DNA of 64,000 nucleotides from Ananas comosus (lineage: Eukaryota > Streptophyta > Magnoliopsida > Poales > Bromeliaceae): assembly GCF_001540865.1 (NCBI RefSeq), contig NC_033629.1:632501-696500 (forward strand), written 5' to 3'. A program made the translations under genes and the position numbers. The notes below the pieces were generated by a model that searched no databases, was not told the DNA's origin, and saw only the letters and a list, made by a program, of their open reading frames with translations. Position 1 is the first letter of the stretch. Every line of letters starts with the position of its first letter. Below are positions 10,210-22,300 of the stretch, in pieces.

Positions 10210-12477
10210 GTACTCTTTACAAAATACTTCAAATAAATTATTAAATATATATTTTTTAAAAAATTCTAATGCTGCTTGTGCACCTACTACTTTGTATGTA
10301 TGTTACATCCCAGTTGATAAATCCGTTTTAGGTTTATAATGCGAAAAAAAATAAAAAAAATTGATAAGACCACTTTCAGAAGAAAATAAATAAATAAGAT
10401 GTACAGTTTAATTATAATCTATATATAGATTCATAGATAGTAATACTCATAGATTATATATTGTGCCAAATATTTTTAAAATTCTAAGAAATTATGCAGC
10501 CAAGGAGTAGAACTGGCAACAAATACCTCTGCCCGCATATGTCCGGATTTCTTCGGGTGAATTTTGTGACGATCCAATAGTTTCATATATAATGAAAAAG
10601 AAATTATAATTGAGAATATAGAGAACGGAAGCTCTTATACTAATAAATAGACTAAAGCATTTGGATCCAGTGGTTTGGATATAGCAAATTATTATTACTA
10701 GCAGAAGAGCCAGTAGTATGTAATTTTATGTTACAACTGAGTTTAAGCATTTTGGTCGAATAGTTTGAACTTTAGGATTTATGATTGCTAATATAACTGA
10801 ACTTAAATATTTTGAGCTAATGATTTTGACCCAACGAATTATTATTACTAACAGGACAGAGCCGTTACANCTCTCTCTCTCACATCCTACACCTTTTTTT
10901 TTTAATTTTTTTCTCTCAACATTTTTTTTCTTTTTTATCTACACCAAGTGTAAAATTTTATCGCATAAATTTTAACTTTTAAAAAATAAAACTATCTTAT
11001 ATAAAACTTAGTTTGATATTGAGGCCTATCTAACGCTATTAGATAAAATGAAGTTAGGGTAAAAGCATATAGGATATGCTTCTGCGTCCTCCGGTGGGAC
11101 CGCAAAAAATATATCGTAATCGATTAATCGTGATATTTTTTTATTTGTAAATTCTATCTTGCTGATAATAATTATTCATCTTTTTTAATACTGTTATGAA
11201 CTTTTATTTTATTTTAAACTGATTTATTTATTTTACTTATCAGGTTTAAATATTTTTAGAAAGAAATATATACTTTAATTTCATTATTTAATTTTTAATT
11301 ATTCAATGCTGAAGCAAATAATATTAAAAAATATTAATGCATAATAAAAAAAAATATATATTAATAGTTATAATAATTTATTGTTATATTGTCTTTCCGT
11401 CGTATTGAGCGAGGTACCTTGACTAGTAAAGATAAAATTGTGGTACAATATTTATCCCTTTCTTTTATCAAACAGAGGCAAAAAATGGACACTTATTGCG
11501 AGCCCAAATGTATAAGAAAATGTGGGAGCCCAAATTAATGCACCGGCGGGGCCCGGCCCAGCCCGAGCCCATTAAGAGCATCGCCCACCTGACTCAACAC
11601 ACCCTTCCTCTCTCCTTGTACTGATTTTGTTAGGAGTTCATATTATAAGAAAGCAAAAAAAAAGAAAAAAAAAAAAAGAAGTTACTATATGTTAGTCGGT
11701 TCAAACCTTATATGTTGGAGCTTTTAAGTTGAATAAATTTTATTAGAAAAATATCACATATTTAAATTTATGTGGGTCTGAACTGGATCTAGAACATTTC
11801 AGCAAGTGCTGTTAGAGCCAATGGTTTGACGATTTTAAGTTATTCGTCCAGACGATATGGTGTAATAAATTAAGTTGGTAGTCTTACGAAGGTTACAGAA
11901 ACACGATATAACGGCTTGGGGCGCTAAAAAAAATTAGTTTCCAGAGATGTGGATTTGATGCCAGAGAGGTTAGGACAGGACTCCGATTGAGAGTTAATTG
12001 ATTTACATGTGAAAGTCAAAGAATGTTAGGAGTTTACATGTAAATTTTTTTTTTTAAAAAATAAAGTAACTTACTTCTACTCTTTTTGAATTCGGATCGC
12101 AAATAACTTTGTTGGATATTTTATCCAATCCATTTTCGCAACTTGGGCGTGGTTAATTAGTAGTTATACCAGTATGTTATTAATATAGGCCGTGTTCATG
12201 TAATCACGTGCGGTGTACGAGGTGGTCCCTTGAGCTACATCCTACGTACTTTGGCTAACATATGTACTCAAAAATTAGTTTCCTTTTCCTTCCATTTGTT
12301 TTTATATTTTGTTATTAAGCTAAGTTTATGCAGTAAAACACGTAGTAAAACAAGCTAATTAACTACTTTGTAAAGTATCAGTTTGTTGCTTCTTTTGTTC
12401 TACGCGTATTGTGTCGCTTCTCTCTTTCTCCCCTCTTCGAAAAGGCCTATACACATAGCTTTGTTTATAAGTGATAA
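10210..12477. other. AT-rich intergenic DNA with an assembly N
   Basis: No gene is supported. A single N lies at 10870, before a short (CT)n run. A GC-rich patch at 11545-11600 has no coding match. AT-rich DNA with short A runs (11660-11680) fills the rest. Confidence 0.4.
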
Positions 12478-12485
12478 CGTGGAAG

Positions 12486-13021
12486 TAGGGGTGTAAACGA
12501 GCCGAACACGAGCGAGCTGGGATCGGCTCGTGTTCGGCTCGTTTATTAAACGAGCCGAATACGAGCTGGCTCGTTAAAGTATCGAGTCGAAAAATTCAGC
12601 TCGTTTATTAACGAGCCGAACACGAGCTGGCCAACGAATAATAAATTAAAAAAAATTAAATTAAATATATATATAAAATAAATTTATAAAATTTTATCTA
12701 TTAGACTTTGATCTAATAGTTAAAATTTTACATATAAATGAGTCTTTTTATAATTAAGCACGCATTTATATTTTTATTTTGCTAAAAATTAAATAATATA
12801 TATATATATTATATATAATTATTTATTTATATATAAAAATATAAATTAAATAAGTTATATAAATATAAAATATATGTATTCGAGCTATTATCGAGCCGAA
12901 CACGAGCGAGCTGACCCTAGCTCGTGTTCGGCTCGTTTACTAAACGAGCGATTCGATCCCAAGCTCATTTCGAGCCGAATACGAGCTGGCTCGCGAACAG
13001 CGAGCTGGATTGCCACTCCTA
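12486..13021. mobile_element. hAT-type MITE with 8-bp target-site duplication
   Basis: Termini TAGGGGTGTAAACGAGCC (left) and ATTGCCACTCCTA (right) are imperfect inverted repeats, and the subterminal regions are packed with both orientations of CGAGCCGAACACGAGC. Perfect direct repeats CGTGGAAG flank it at 12478-12485 and 13022-13029. An 8-bp duplication and TAGGG/CCCTA-type ends indicate the hAT superfamily. The AT-rich core (12625-12880) has no coding capacity. Confidence 0.92.
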
Positions 13022-13099
13022 CGTGGAAGGTCAAAATTTTAATAGGCCTAAGACTTGTATATATATATAAAGTTAATTTGCATCTTATTAGGTAAGTTT

Positions 13100-14282
13100 A
13101 GGGTATGTTTGGTCTAGCTTCTGAAAAAGTAATTTCTGAAAAAGTGATTTTGGTTTGGAGAAATAATTTTGGTTAAAATCTGTAGAACGTTTGATGGAGT
13201 TTAGATAAAAGTGATTTTTCTGAAGTGATTTTGAAAAGTTGTTTGGTAAATTTTTTTTAATGTTTGAAAATAACATTAATTTTTATTAAATTTTATTTTA
13301 AAATAATTTAAATCTAAATTTAAATTTGAATTAAAATTAAAATTTTTGAATTTCAAAATGTACAAAATTTAAGTTGATATTTTTAATTTAAAAAATAATT
13401 TAAAATTCTCAAAATTTAAAATTAAAATAATTATAAAATGTTAAAAATTAAAAATATAAATATAAATTTAAAACATATATAATTATGAATTTAAAATATA
13501 AATTTTCATATATAAAAATTAAAATAAAATTAAAATTTCAAACTTTAAATTTAGAATTTAAATTTAAAATTTAAATCTAAATTTAAAATTTGAATTAAAA
13601 TTTAAAATTTAAAATTTAAATTTAATATGTAAATAATATAAATATTATGAAATGTAAAAATAAAAATATTAATAAAAAATATATTAAATAATTAAATTTT
13701 CAAAATTTAAATTTTAAATTAAAATTTAAATTTTAAAAATTATGAAATTTAAAAGTTGAAATTTAAAATTTGAATATTATAAATTTAAAATTTAAATTAA
13801 AATTTTGAAATTTATAATTTGAAGATAAAAAATATAATTTAAAATTTTTAAAAATTTTAAATTTTAAAATCTAATAAGAAATTTGAAATTTGAAATTCTA
13901 AAATTTAAAATGTTGAAATCTAAAATTTGAGATTTGAAATTTAAAATTAAAATTTAAAATTTAAAGTTTGAAATCTATTTTTCAAAATTTAAAATTTAAA
14001 ACTTAAAATTTAAAAAATAAAAAATGAATCTAAAAATTAAAATTTAAAATTTAAATTAAATTTAAATATTGAAATTAAAATAAAAATTTAAAGTTTAAAT
14101 CTAAAATCAGAATCAGATTTCAAGTAGTTTTTTTCTGCTTCTGATTCTGCGGCCATTAAAATCCGTTTTCTGATTCTAAAAAATAGAATCAGATTTTAAA
14201 AATAAGTTGTCAAATGCTTTATTAAGCCGAAAATCATTTTTCAGTCCAAAAGGGCTTTTTAAAAGCTAGGTCAAGCACCCTC
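13100..14282. mobile_element. Non-autonomous TIR element with an AAATTTAAA-rich core
   Basis: The left end GGGTATGTTTGGTCTAGCTT and the right end AAGCTAGGTCAAGCACCCT are inverted repeats, and the matching sub-ends both contain GATTCTGATT/AATCAGA-like tracts. The core from about 13260 to 14110 is low-complexity DNA made of variants of AAAATTTAAATTT. No clean target-site duplication was found, so the superfamily is open; the GTTTGGTC end is common among hAT-like elements. Confidence 0.65.
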
Positions 14283-14570
14283 TTAAACTCAAATTGTTTG
14301 GTGACCATTTTTTTTGTTTCAACATGTCCGTTGTGCACATGCACACACCGTTGCACACGGTGGAGAAATTATAGTTTAGCTTATGAGGAGATCAATTGAT
14401 TATTAATCCTGAATTAAAAAAGCTATATTGTTCAATCATTATTTTTCTAAAATTATATCATTTGGTTCAAATCGTGCATAGTAAAGTATTCGACTTAACA
14501 AGCTACATAGAAGTTCTCCAGGGGTGAAAAAAACAAATGGTTAGAAAAACCTACAAAAGTGGATCGAGCT
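14283..14570. other. Intergenic DNA
   Basis: No recognisable gene or repeat apart from the tail of the AT-rich element and A/T runs. Confidence 0.3.
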
Positions 14571-14877
14571 CGTTACTTCATGGACGCGTTACGGTTGCCC
14601 TGGTATTCATTAATGCATATGAAATAAAAACATATCTTTGAATAAAAATTTAAATGACTAGAATGATATTTTTTTCTACTAGCAGCTAATTAAAGGAAGA
14701 GAAAAAAAAAAAAAAAAACTCTTNCGTTACTTCATGGACGCGTTACGGTTGCCCTGGTATTCATTAATGCATATGAAATAAAAACATATCTTTGAATAAA
14801 AATTTAAATGACTAGAATGATATTTTTTTCTACTAGCAGCTAATTAAAGGAAGAGAAAAAAAAAAAAAAAAACTCTT
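14571..14877. repeat. 153-bp exact duplication around a single N (assembly artefact)
   Basis: 14571-14723 and 14725-14877 read the same, starting CGTTACTTCATGGACGCG and ending ACTCTT, with one N at 14724 between them. This is what two contig ends joined without merging their overlap would look like. It should be treated as one copy. Confidence 0.9.
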
Positions 14878-16477
14878 CTTTTATTTCAAAATTCTTTATA
14901 AAAAAAAAATTTTTTTTTTTACTTGCGTGTTCCCATTTCGTGACCATAAAAACTTGTAGTACGTGATGATTCAAAAAGCTTGTGCAAAGCTGCATGGTTG
15001 AGTCTTATATCATATGTACAGTTGCTAAAAAAAGATAAAAAACCAGAGGCATTTAAAATTTTTGTTGTTAATTTTTGTGTATACATTTACACGCACACTT
15101 GATGGTACAAATTAATGGCCAACTTGGTCCGTATCACATTCTACAGGAAAGTTAGGTTGGGTCAGGTTCACCTCAGGTGAATTTCTATAATTTCTTTAAA
15201 AAAGAGTCACATTTATGTATAGTTGTTTCCAGGGTTTAGTTAAATTAATGCCATATATTTGCAAGTTCGCGGATAATAGTTAAAATAGTTATACTTGATT
15301 AAAAAAATTTATATAAATTAAATTGATTATCCAATGAAGTTTTAGGTTAGGTAACCAACAAATGAAACAATCTAATAAGTTAATTTATTTTGTTAAGTTT
15401 TGAAGCTAAGGGCGTGTTGGTATTACTAGGGTCGCGAGAATGTATGTTTGATTCTGAACTCAAACAAAATAAAATAAAACATATCGTATACAAAAGCTGA
15501 GTTCGATTCTCACAATTCGTACACTTTAATTACGTTGCGTATCTGATTTTCGACTTTATAGATCATTTTCAAATGCCTGCACTTCTAAGTTGGCAAAATA
15601 AACGACTTACCGGGCAGAGATTTGGCGAAACAAACATGCCTTGAGAAGAGACGAGTCCCACTCTTGTGATATATTTGTATTTAATTGGGAGACAAACTAT
15701 TACTAAAGAAAAAAAAAATGCTTCCATACTAAATTCAATAAATTTATCAAGTTTTCAATTTATTTATTTTTTAAAATATAAGTATACGTGAAAAATAAAT
15801 AGTGGGGTCATAGTTGGATGGAACCGTTGTAACGGGCCCATGCACGCTCGCCGTGGCAATAATGCATGGTACGAGATTTGTTAAACTGCTTTGACAATCG
15901 TAATACGTGTTCAATGCAACAACGAAAAGAAACTACAATAAAATAGGGGGATATAATTCTTAGTGACAAAACAATATGTTGCGCTTAATTTAATACACTG
16001 ATTAGCCTTTAGTGGATTTTATAAATAAGAAGAGAGTTTAAGGGGAAAATCAAATAAATATTGTCACGTTTATCACAGGATCTAAATAATCCGCTAAAAG
16101 ATTATTATTATATTATTTTTTATATTTTGTACAAAAGTGATACGAGTAATTAAGTAATATGAGGGTGTAATTGTTTAATTTGGTAACGTAGAAGTTGAAT
16201 GTACATGGAAACGACGTGCTTAGTGACGAAAATCACGCCTAAACATGAGAAAACGTTCAAATTGATCACTATCTCAGGATGATTAATTGTTGTTTCCAAC
16301 TATTTTTTAACTAAAGTATTTATATTTAATTTAATTTAATAATGTTATTAGTTTAAGGATTATTACAATCAAGTGTAATTATTTTTATTTATCGTTAACA
16401 AAAGTTAATAACCAATGAAACTATTAAATAATAAATCTTCTAATATAACTAAAAAAAAAACAAAGTTAAGGCCTCGA
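14878..16477. other. AT-rich intergenic DNA
   Basis: Nothing recognisable as a gene, RNA or structured repeat. Only A and T runs and short frames without any family resemblance. Confidence 0.4.
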
Positions 16478-16714
16478 GGGGGTATTTGGTTCCTGAAAAT
16501 ACAAAAAAAAAACTAATATTTTTTTTAAAAAAGTATTAGTTTTTTTTTGTACAGTTTCTTTTAGAAAAAAAATTTAAAAAACAAAAACACTTTATTTATT
16601 AAAATTTTCATTTTTAAAATAATTATAATACTTTTTTTTCCTAGAAATTTAACATAAAAATTCTTTTAATCAGAAAATCAACTTTTAAATATTTTTGAAA
16701 AACCAAACACCCCC
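16478..16714. mobile_element. Small TIR MITE (GGGGGTATTTGGTT ends)
   Basis: Left end GGGGGTATTTGGTT and right end AACCAAACACCCCC are inverted repeats with one mismatch, enclosing 237 bp of A/T-rich DNA whose halves also pair. No convincing target-site duplication was found. Confidence 0.65.
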
Positions 16715-16951
16715 TAAAAAATATTAATTAATGAAAAGAATAGAAAAGTTGAGGACTTTATTTCAAAGTGACTTAAAATTAAGAAAAATTTTCTGTCTTT
16801 TTTTTTAAATTAAAAAAATCTAAAAGTTCTTCTATTCTAATAAAATAAAACTTCAATAAAGAGCTCTCCTATCGCACTTTTTAAAAAATTTTCATTTCAT
16901 TGCTACGCATTAAATTTATCTTAATCTAATAATTCATTGAATATTTATTTA

Positions 16952-18884
16952 GGCTAATTTGCATAAAAAAAATTCACTAGTTTTGGGCTTTTGTAAAAGT
17001 GGACCACTTTTTTCGTTTTTACAGATTTAGTCCGATTTTTCAGCAAACTGACCAAACTACCTTTGTACCATTTTCTCTCTCCTCTTTTTTTTTTCTTGTT
17101 CTTTTTTTCTTTCTCTTCCCAGAGAGCGGCGGAGGCGGAGGCGGCCCGCTTCGATTTTGTCCGGCGTATTCTTACCCTCGCCCACGGACCCCGACTTCCT
17201 CGCCTTCGACTTCGCCGAGGCCGTGCTATGGCTTTTTTTTTCCCCTCTCCGACCCTCCTCCACCGTCTCCGACGACGATGCCTATCTCACCCTCTCTCGC
17301 CCTTCTCGTCCTTTCCTTCTCCTTCATCTTCGCTTCTTCCGCCACCTCCGACGACGACGCCTTTCCGTCGACATCGATACCGCGGAGGTCGCTACGGCGC
17401 CGCAGCCTCAGAGCGGGGGGTTTTTAGCGGCGGCGTCGCTGGTGCCGTGGCCGTTGGCGAAGAGGCATGACAAAATTATAGAAAAAGGAAGAAGAAAAAA
17501 ATAAAGATAAAAAATTATATAAGAAGGAAGAAGAAGATAAAATTGCACCGTTAAAATAAGATTACACTGTTTTAAAATAAATTTGCACTGTTTTAATAAA
17601 AATTGTATTATTTGATATAGAAATTACACTCTTTTAGAATGAATTTTATACTCTTAAAGCTAACGTTGCACTATTTAGGAGAATTTTGTACTATTTCTTT
17701 TTTCTTTTTTTTTCTCTTTCTCTGTTTCTTTTTCCGTTGCTGCCTCCCGCCTGGCCCGAGGTCCCTTCCTATTGTCAAGAGCCTCCTCGAGCTCGGCGAT
17801 AGCCCCCATCCCGCCTTTGTGCGCCTCGCCACTTGCTACGGGCCCCTCATCTCTCTCCGTCTCGGCCGCATGACCATCGTCGTGGCTTTCTCCCCCGCAG
17901 ATGGTGACGCCCTCGAGGTGAAGTCAGGCGGCGTTGCAGATGCCGTAGAAGCGGCCGAGCCGGAGGGCACGGATGCAAGGGCACCTGCGGGAGAGGCCTC
18001 CTGATCTCACGGCAGGAGCACGTGGCGATGCGGCGGGACGTGCGAAGCGGGGTGCAGTCGTACGCGACCTCGGCGCTCGAGAAGACCTCGGCCCGAGTGT
18101 GCGGGAGGGAGCAGCGGAAGAAAAAGAAAAAAAATAACACAAAATTCTTCTAAATAGTGCAACGTTAGCCTTGAGAGTGTAAAATTCATTCCAAAAGAGT
18201 ATAATTTCTATATCAATAGTACAAATTTATTTTAAAATAGTGTAATCTTATTTTAATAATACAATTTTATTTTCTTCTTCCTTCTTATATAATTTTTTGT
18301 TTTTATTTTTTTCTTCATCCTTCTTCTATAATTATTTTTTTGTCACGTCTCTCCGCCAACGGCTACGGCGCCGACGATGACGCCGCTAAAGACCCTCCGC
18401 TCCGAGGCTGCGGCCCCGCAGCAACCTCCACGACGTCGATGTCAGCGGAGAGGCGTCGTTGTCGGATGCGGTTGAGGAGGCGAAGGAGGAAGGAAGGGAC
18501 AGGACGAGAAGGGCGAGAGAGGGTGAGATAGTCGTCGCTATCGGAGATGGCAGAAGAGGGTCGGAGAGGGGAAAAAAAAAAGCCATAGCGCGGTCTCTGC
18601 GGAGACGGAGGCTGGGAAGGCGAGGGGTCCGTGGGCGAGGGTAAGGATGCGCCAGACAAAACCGAAGCGGGCCACCTCCGCCTCTGCCTCTGCCTTTGCC
18701 TTCGTCGCTCTTTGGGGAGAGAAAGAAAAAAAGAACGAGAGAAAAAAAAAGAGAGAGAGAAAGAGAAAAATACAAGAGTATTTTTGTCAGTTTGCTGAAA
18801 AATCAGATCGAATATGCAAAAACGAAAAAGATGGCTCACTTTTGCAAAAGTCTAAAATTAGTGAATTTTTTATGCAAATTGGCC
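16952..18884. mobile_element. Pack-MULE with ~0.8-kb inverted arms and captured P450 fragment
   Basis: A perfect 9-bp direct repeat ATTTATTTA flanks the element at 16943-16951 and 18885-18893. Ends GGCTAATTTGCATAAAAAA (left) and TTTTTTATGCAAATTGGCC (right) are inverted repeats, and pairing continues through arms of roughly 780 bp (16952 to about 17757, and about 18105 to 18884). The unpaired centre is roughly 350 bp. Long TIRs with a 9-bp duplication mark a Mutator-like element, and the centre carries host-gene sequence (see 17744-17900), so it is a Pack-MULE. The GC-rich part of each arm (about 17125-17465 and 18350-18690) makes long open frames on both strands that mirror each other; these are arm sequence, not genes. 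The right end is about 165 bp from the CT-rich leader of the QWRF gene. Confidence 0.9.
17744..17900 (+). pseudogene. Captured fragment of a CYP76-like cytochrome P450
   Basis: The plus-strand frame begins with the proline hinge LPPGPRSLPIV, then SLLELGDSPHPAFVRL, YGPLISLRLGR and VVAFSP, in the order and spacing of the N-terminal globular start of CYP76-type P450s (hinge, helix A, first beta strands). The membrane anchor before the hinge is absent and the frame leaves the family pattern after about residue 52. The next 200 bases are GC-rich and may be a second captured piece that I cannot identify. It lies in the loop of the Pack-MULE at 16952-18884. No functional enzyme is possible. Confidence 0.78.
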
Positions 18885-18893
18885 ATTTATTTA

Positions 18894-19046
18894 ATACTAA
18901 AAAATTATAAACAATTTTTAAGTTTTAGTTTTTTTTAAATGTATAATTTTGGATAGATATAAAAATAACAGGTAATGGATGTTTTTTATTGCCCCTCCAC
19001 CACGTATGGGACGGCCCACATAACTCCGGTGCCGTTACTTCCCAGT

Positions 19047-19080
<34 letters not shown>

Positions 19081-19187
19081 CTCCTTTGGTTCTTCTCTCC
19101 GTTTCTCGGGCTCCATTTCTCTTCCCCTTCTTCTTTCCCTTTCTCTCTCTACTCCCCCTTCTCTACTTCTCTCTACTTCGCACCCCC

Positions 19188-19218
<31 letters not shown>

Positions 19219-19330
19219 GAGAGAGAGAGAGGTAACTACTTAAGAATAAGCTCTCTCTCTCTCTTAGTTCTCGAAGCTTCTTCGGCCCCCCTAACCCCCA
19301 TTCTCTCTCTTCTCTCTATATCTGTTCGCC
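18894..19330 (+). promoter_or_regulatory. Upstream region and CT-rich leader of the QWRF gene
   Basis: CT repeats at 19049-19078, more CT-rich DNA to 19190 and GA repeats at 19195-19231 precede the start codon at 19331. A CT-rich leader of this kind is common in plant 5' UTRs. No TATA box is evident. Confidence 0.5.
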
Positions 19331-22300
19331 ATGGCGGCCGCGGTCACCACCGCGGCCGCAGCGACCCCATCCACCGCGGCAGCATCTGCCCCACCCACCG
19401 CACGAATCTCCAAGCAACCCTCCCCCTCCCCCTCCGCCTCCCCTCTCCGCCGCTCCGAAAATCACAACAATGCCGCTCTGCTTCGTCGCCCCAAATCCAA
19501 ATCCAAGCCCATCCCCTCCCGCTACCTCTCCACCACCACCCCTCCCTCCTCCTCCTCTTCTTCTTCCTCCTCCTCCTCCTCTACACGACGCTTCGCTTCC
19601 CCTCTCCCCACCCCCCGCTCCTCCTCCTCCTCCTCCTCCTCCTCCTCATCCTCCATTGCTGCCCCACTCCGCTCCTCCTCGGTCGACCGTGCGCGGCCCC
19701 ACTGCGTCCCCGACCCCTCCGCGAAGCCCCTCTCCTCCTCCTCCTCCTCCTCCACCACCCGGAGCCTCTCCGTCTCCTTCCAGGGCGAGCCCTTCTTCTA
19801 CTCCGCCGCTAGGGCCAGCACCACCTCCCCTTTCCCCTCCCGCAAACCCTCCCCCGATCGCCGCCCTGTGGCGGCGAGGGCCCGCTCCGAGAACCCTAAA
19901 CCCTCGCTCGATCCCTCCCGCGGCGGCGGCGGCGGCGGCCGCCGATGGCCCTCCGCCAAAACCCTAATCTCCGATCAGCTCGCCAAGAGCCTGGATTTGT
20001 CCTCCGTCGACAAGGAGGACCCCATCATGGCCGCCATCCACCTCCTGCGGCGCTCCATCGCGGCGGAAGATGGGTTCAGGCGCGCTTCCTTCGACGCGGC
20101 GGAGCTTTCCGTGTCTTCGGACACGGAGAGCGCTTCGTCGGGAAGCAATTCCGGGTCTCTGGAAGCCCCGATTCCCCCGGGGCGGGGCACGCCGGGGGGA
20201 ACCACCGTTCCGGCGAGGTTTCTGCAGCAAACACCTTTGCCAGTACCTTCGCGTATTTCGCGAGCCGCGCCGTCTCCAAAGACGGTGCCGGCGAAGAAGT
20301 CGTTGCTCAACGGGTTCTCTTGTTCTTCTCCATCCCCTGCCTCTTCGACTAAGAATGTGCCTCCGCCATTGAAGAGGACGGCTAGTCCTTCTAGGGCTCG
20401 GAATGGTTCTGCTGCGGAGCGCATTTCGAATGGTGGGCAATGTCCTAAGAGCTCTTCGGTCATAGGTTTTGGGGTTGAAGCGAGGAGAAGGAAGAGTGGG
20501 GATATCAAGGTTGAAGAAGCACACTTGTTAAGAGTGCTTTATAATAGGCTACTGCAGTGGTGGTGTGTTAATGCTCGAGCTGGTGCCGCTTTTTTGGCAC
20601 AAAAGGCAGCTGCGGAGGTGAGATTGAAGTTCTTGATCTGGAATTTCTTTCTGTGGTAAAATTTGGAATTATTGAGTATGATGCATTTGTTATCTTTTGT
20701 CCTTGTAATATAAGTTTGGTAGTTTATTCATATTAAATTTCCATTGTTTCTTAATGCTCTGATACTAAAAAGCTCATTGTTTTAGAATCTTGCCCCTTAG
20801 GTCTTGTTCTTTTGTTCTTTGCACTGTTTTATTAGCTACTTGGTTTGCTTACTCAAAGAGATACTTAAGTCTCTATGATTATGATGAGGAATTGCTATGG
20901 AAGGATGTAGGTACATACAACAATCAAATGCGGCTCCAACAAGCGCATCAATTATCTTGCTTTAACCTCTGTAGGAGTAATAGTAGAGTCATGTCTATTG
21001 TGTAGATACTTCCTTTTTCTACATGTTCTTTTGATAGAGATATCTACTGCTTAAAGTAAATATGTTTGTCTTGTGCTCGAATGTGTAACGCTTGTCTTGT
21101 CCGACTTTTCCATCCTTAAAGTGGCTAACGCTTTCCATTTAATTTCTAACAGAAAGATTTGTATGATGCATGGTGTGCCACCTCCAACATTCGTGATTCT
21201 GTTATGCGTAGGAAGCTCGGGTTTCAACTACTTACACAGAAGTCTAAGCTTTTCTTCATTCTAAAGGGACAAGTAAGTATTCTATCCATTCTATCCTTAT
21301 CTTTCCTTTTGTACACGGCTATTGCTGCCTTGCTTCTATTTATTTCTTCTAGTTTCATTAATTAGTCTTTCATCTTTAGTACCTATATGTTAGTTCCTTT
21401 CTAGTTATGCTAGCATTCTTAAATTTTGAGAAATGTTGGCTAAATTTTCTACGATAGTGTTCAACTCAATGCTGAACCCTGAGAAATTAGTGTTAACTCC
21501 CTTGTTAAAAGGAAAATCCGTTAAGGGAGGTACTTAGGGTACTAATTTTAATTACTAGATCTGGAGTATAATAACTAATTCGAATTTTGAGAGGAATATC
21601 TCAAAACGCCTTTTTGGTTAATTTCACTCTTACCTAAGTGAATATGTTCTGATTGTACTTAAACTGATGCAGATGGCCTATTTGGAGGAGTGGTCATTGG
21701 TAGATATAGACCATTTAAGTTCTTTATCAGGAGCTATCGAAGCGTTAAAAACCAGTACTCTCCGCATACCTGTTACAGATGGAGCAAAGGTTTGGACCAG
21801 AAAATTTGATTTGTAAATCTACTGTTGGGGCCAGAGTTTCCTGAAAAATATCTTTTCTTTTCATTCAACAGGCAGAGATCCAAGAAGTGAAAAATGCTGT
21901 GGGTTCCGCTGTTGATGTTATGCAGACAATAGGGAGCTCAACATGCTCTTTACTCTGGAAGGTAGTGCTTCTTGTTTTCTCGCTTGTTTTATTTGTTGTT
22001 TCTTGTTGTCATGTAAGAAATCTTGGTGCCTATCTTCATATGATTACTTTATACTAATCTATTGCGCATGCGTGTAACTTGGTAGTTCACATCAAACCAC
22101 TGTATTAAAATGGAAAGCAGTTGGATCAGCAACATTGCAATTTTAATAATTTGGATCCTAACCTTTGTTTCCTGTTATAGTACTAGTCGTTCCGTTGAAT
22201 TCCAACTAAAAGGTGTATGATATCCAGCTAATCACCAATTTCACAGGATGCCAGCAACTAAGTGCCTTGATGTTTTTGGAATTTACGCATAAATTAAGTC

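Noticed and set aside
16999..17504. Long overlapping plus-strand frames, mirrored by minus-strand frames at 18363-18839
   Set aside because: They are the two inverted arms of the Pack-MULE. The mirrored products are Ser/Pro/Arg-rich without family resemblance, as expected from GC-rich repeat DNA.
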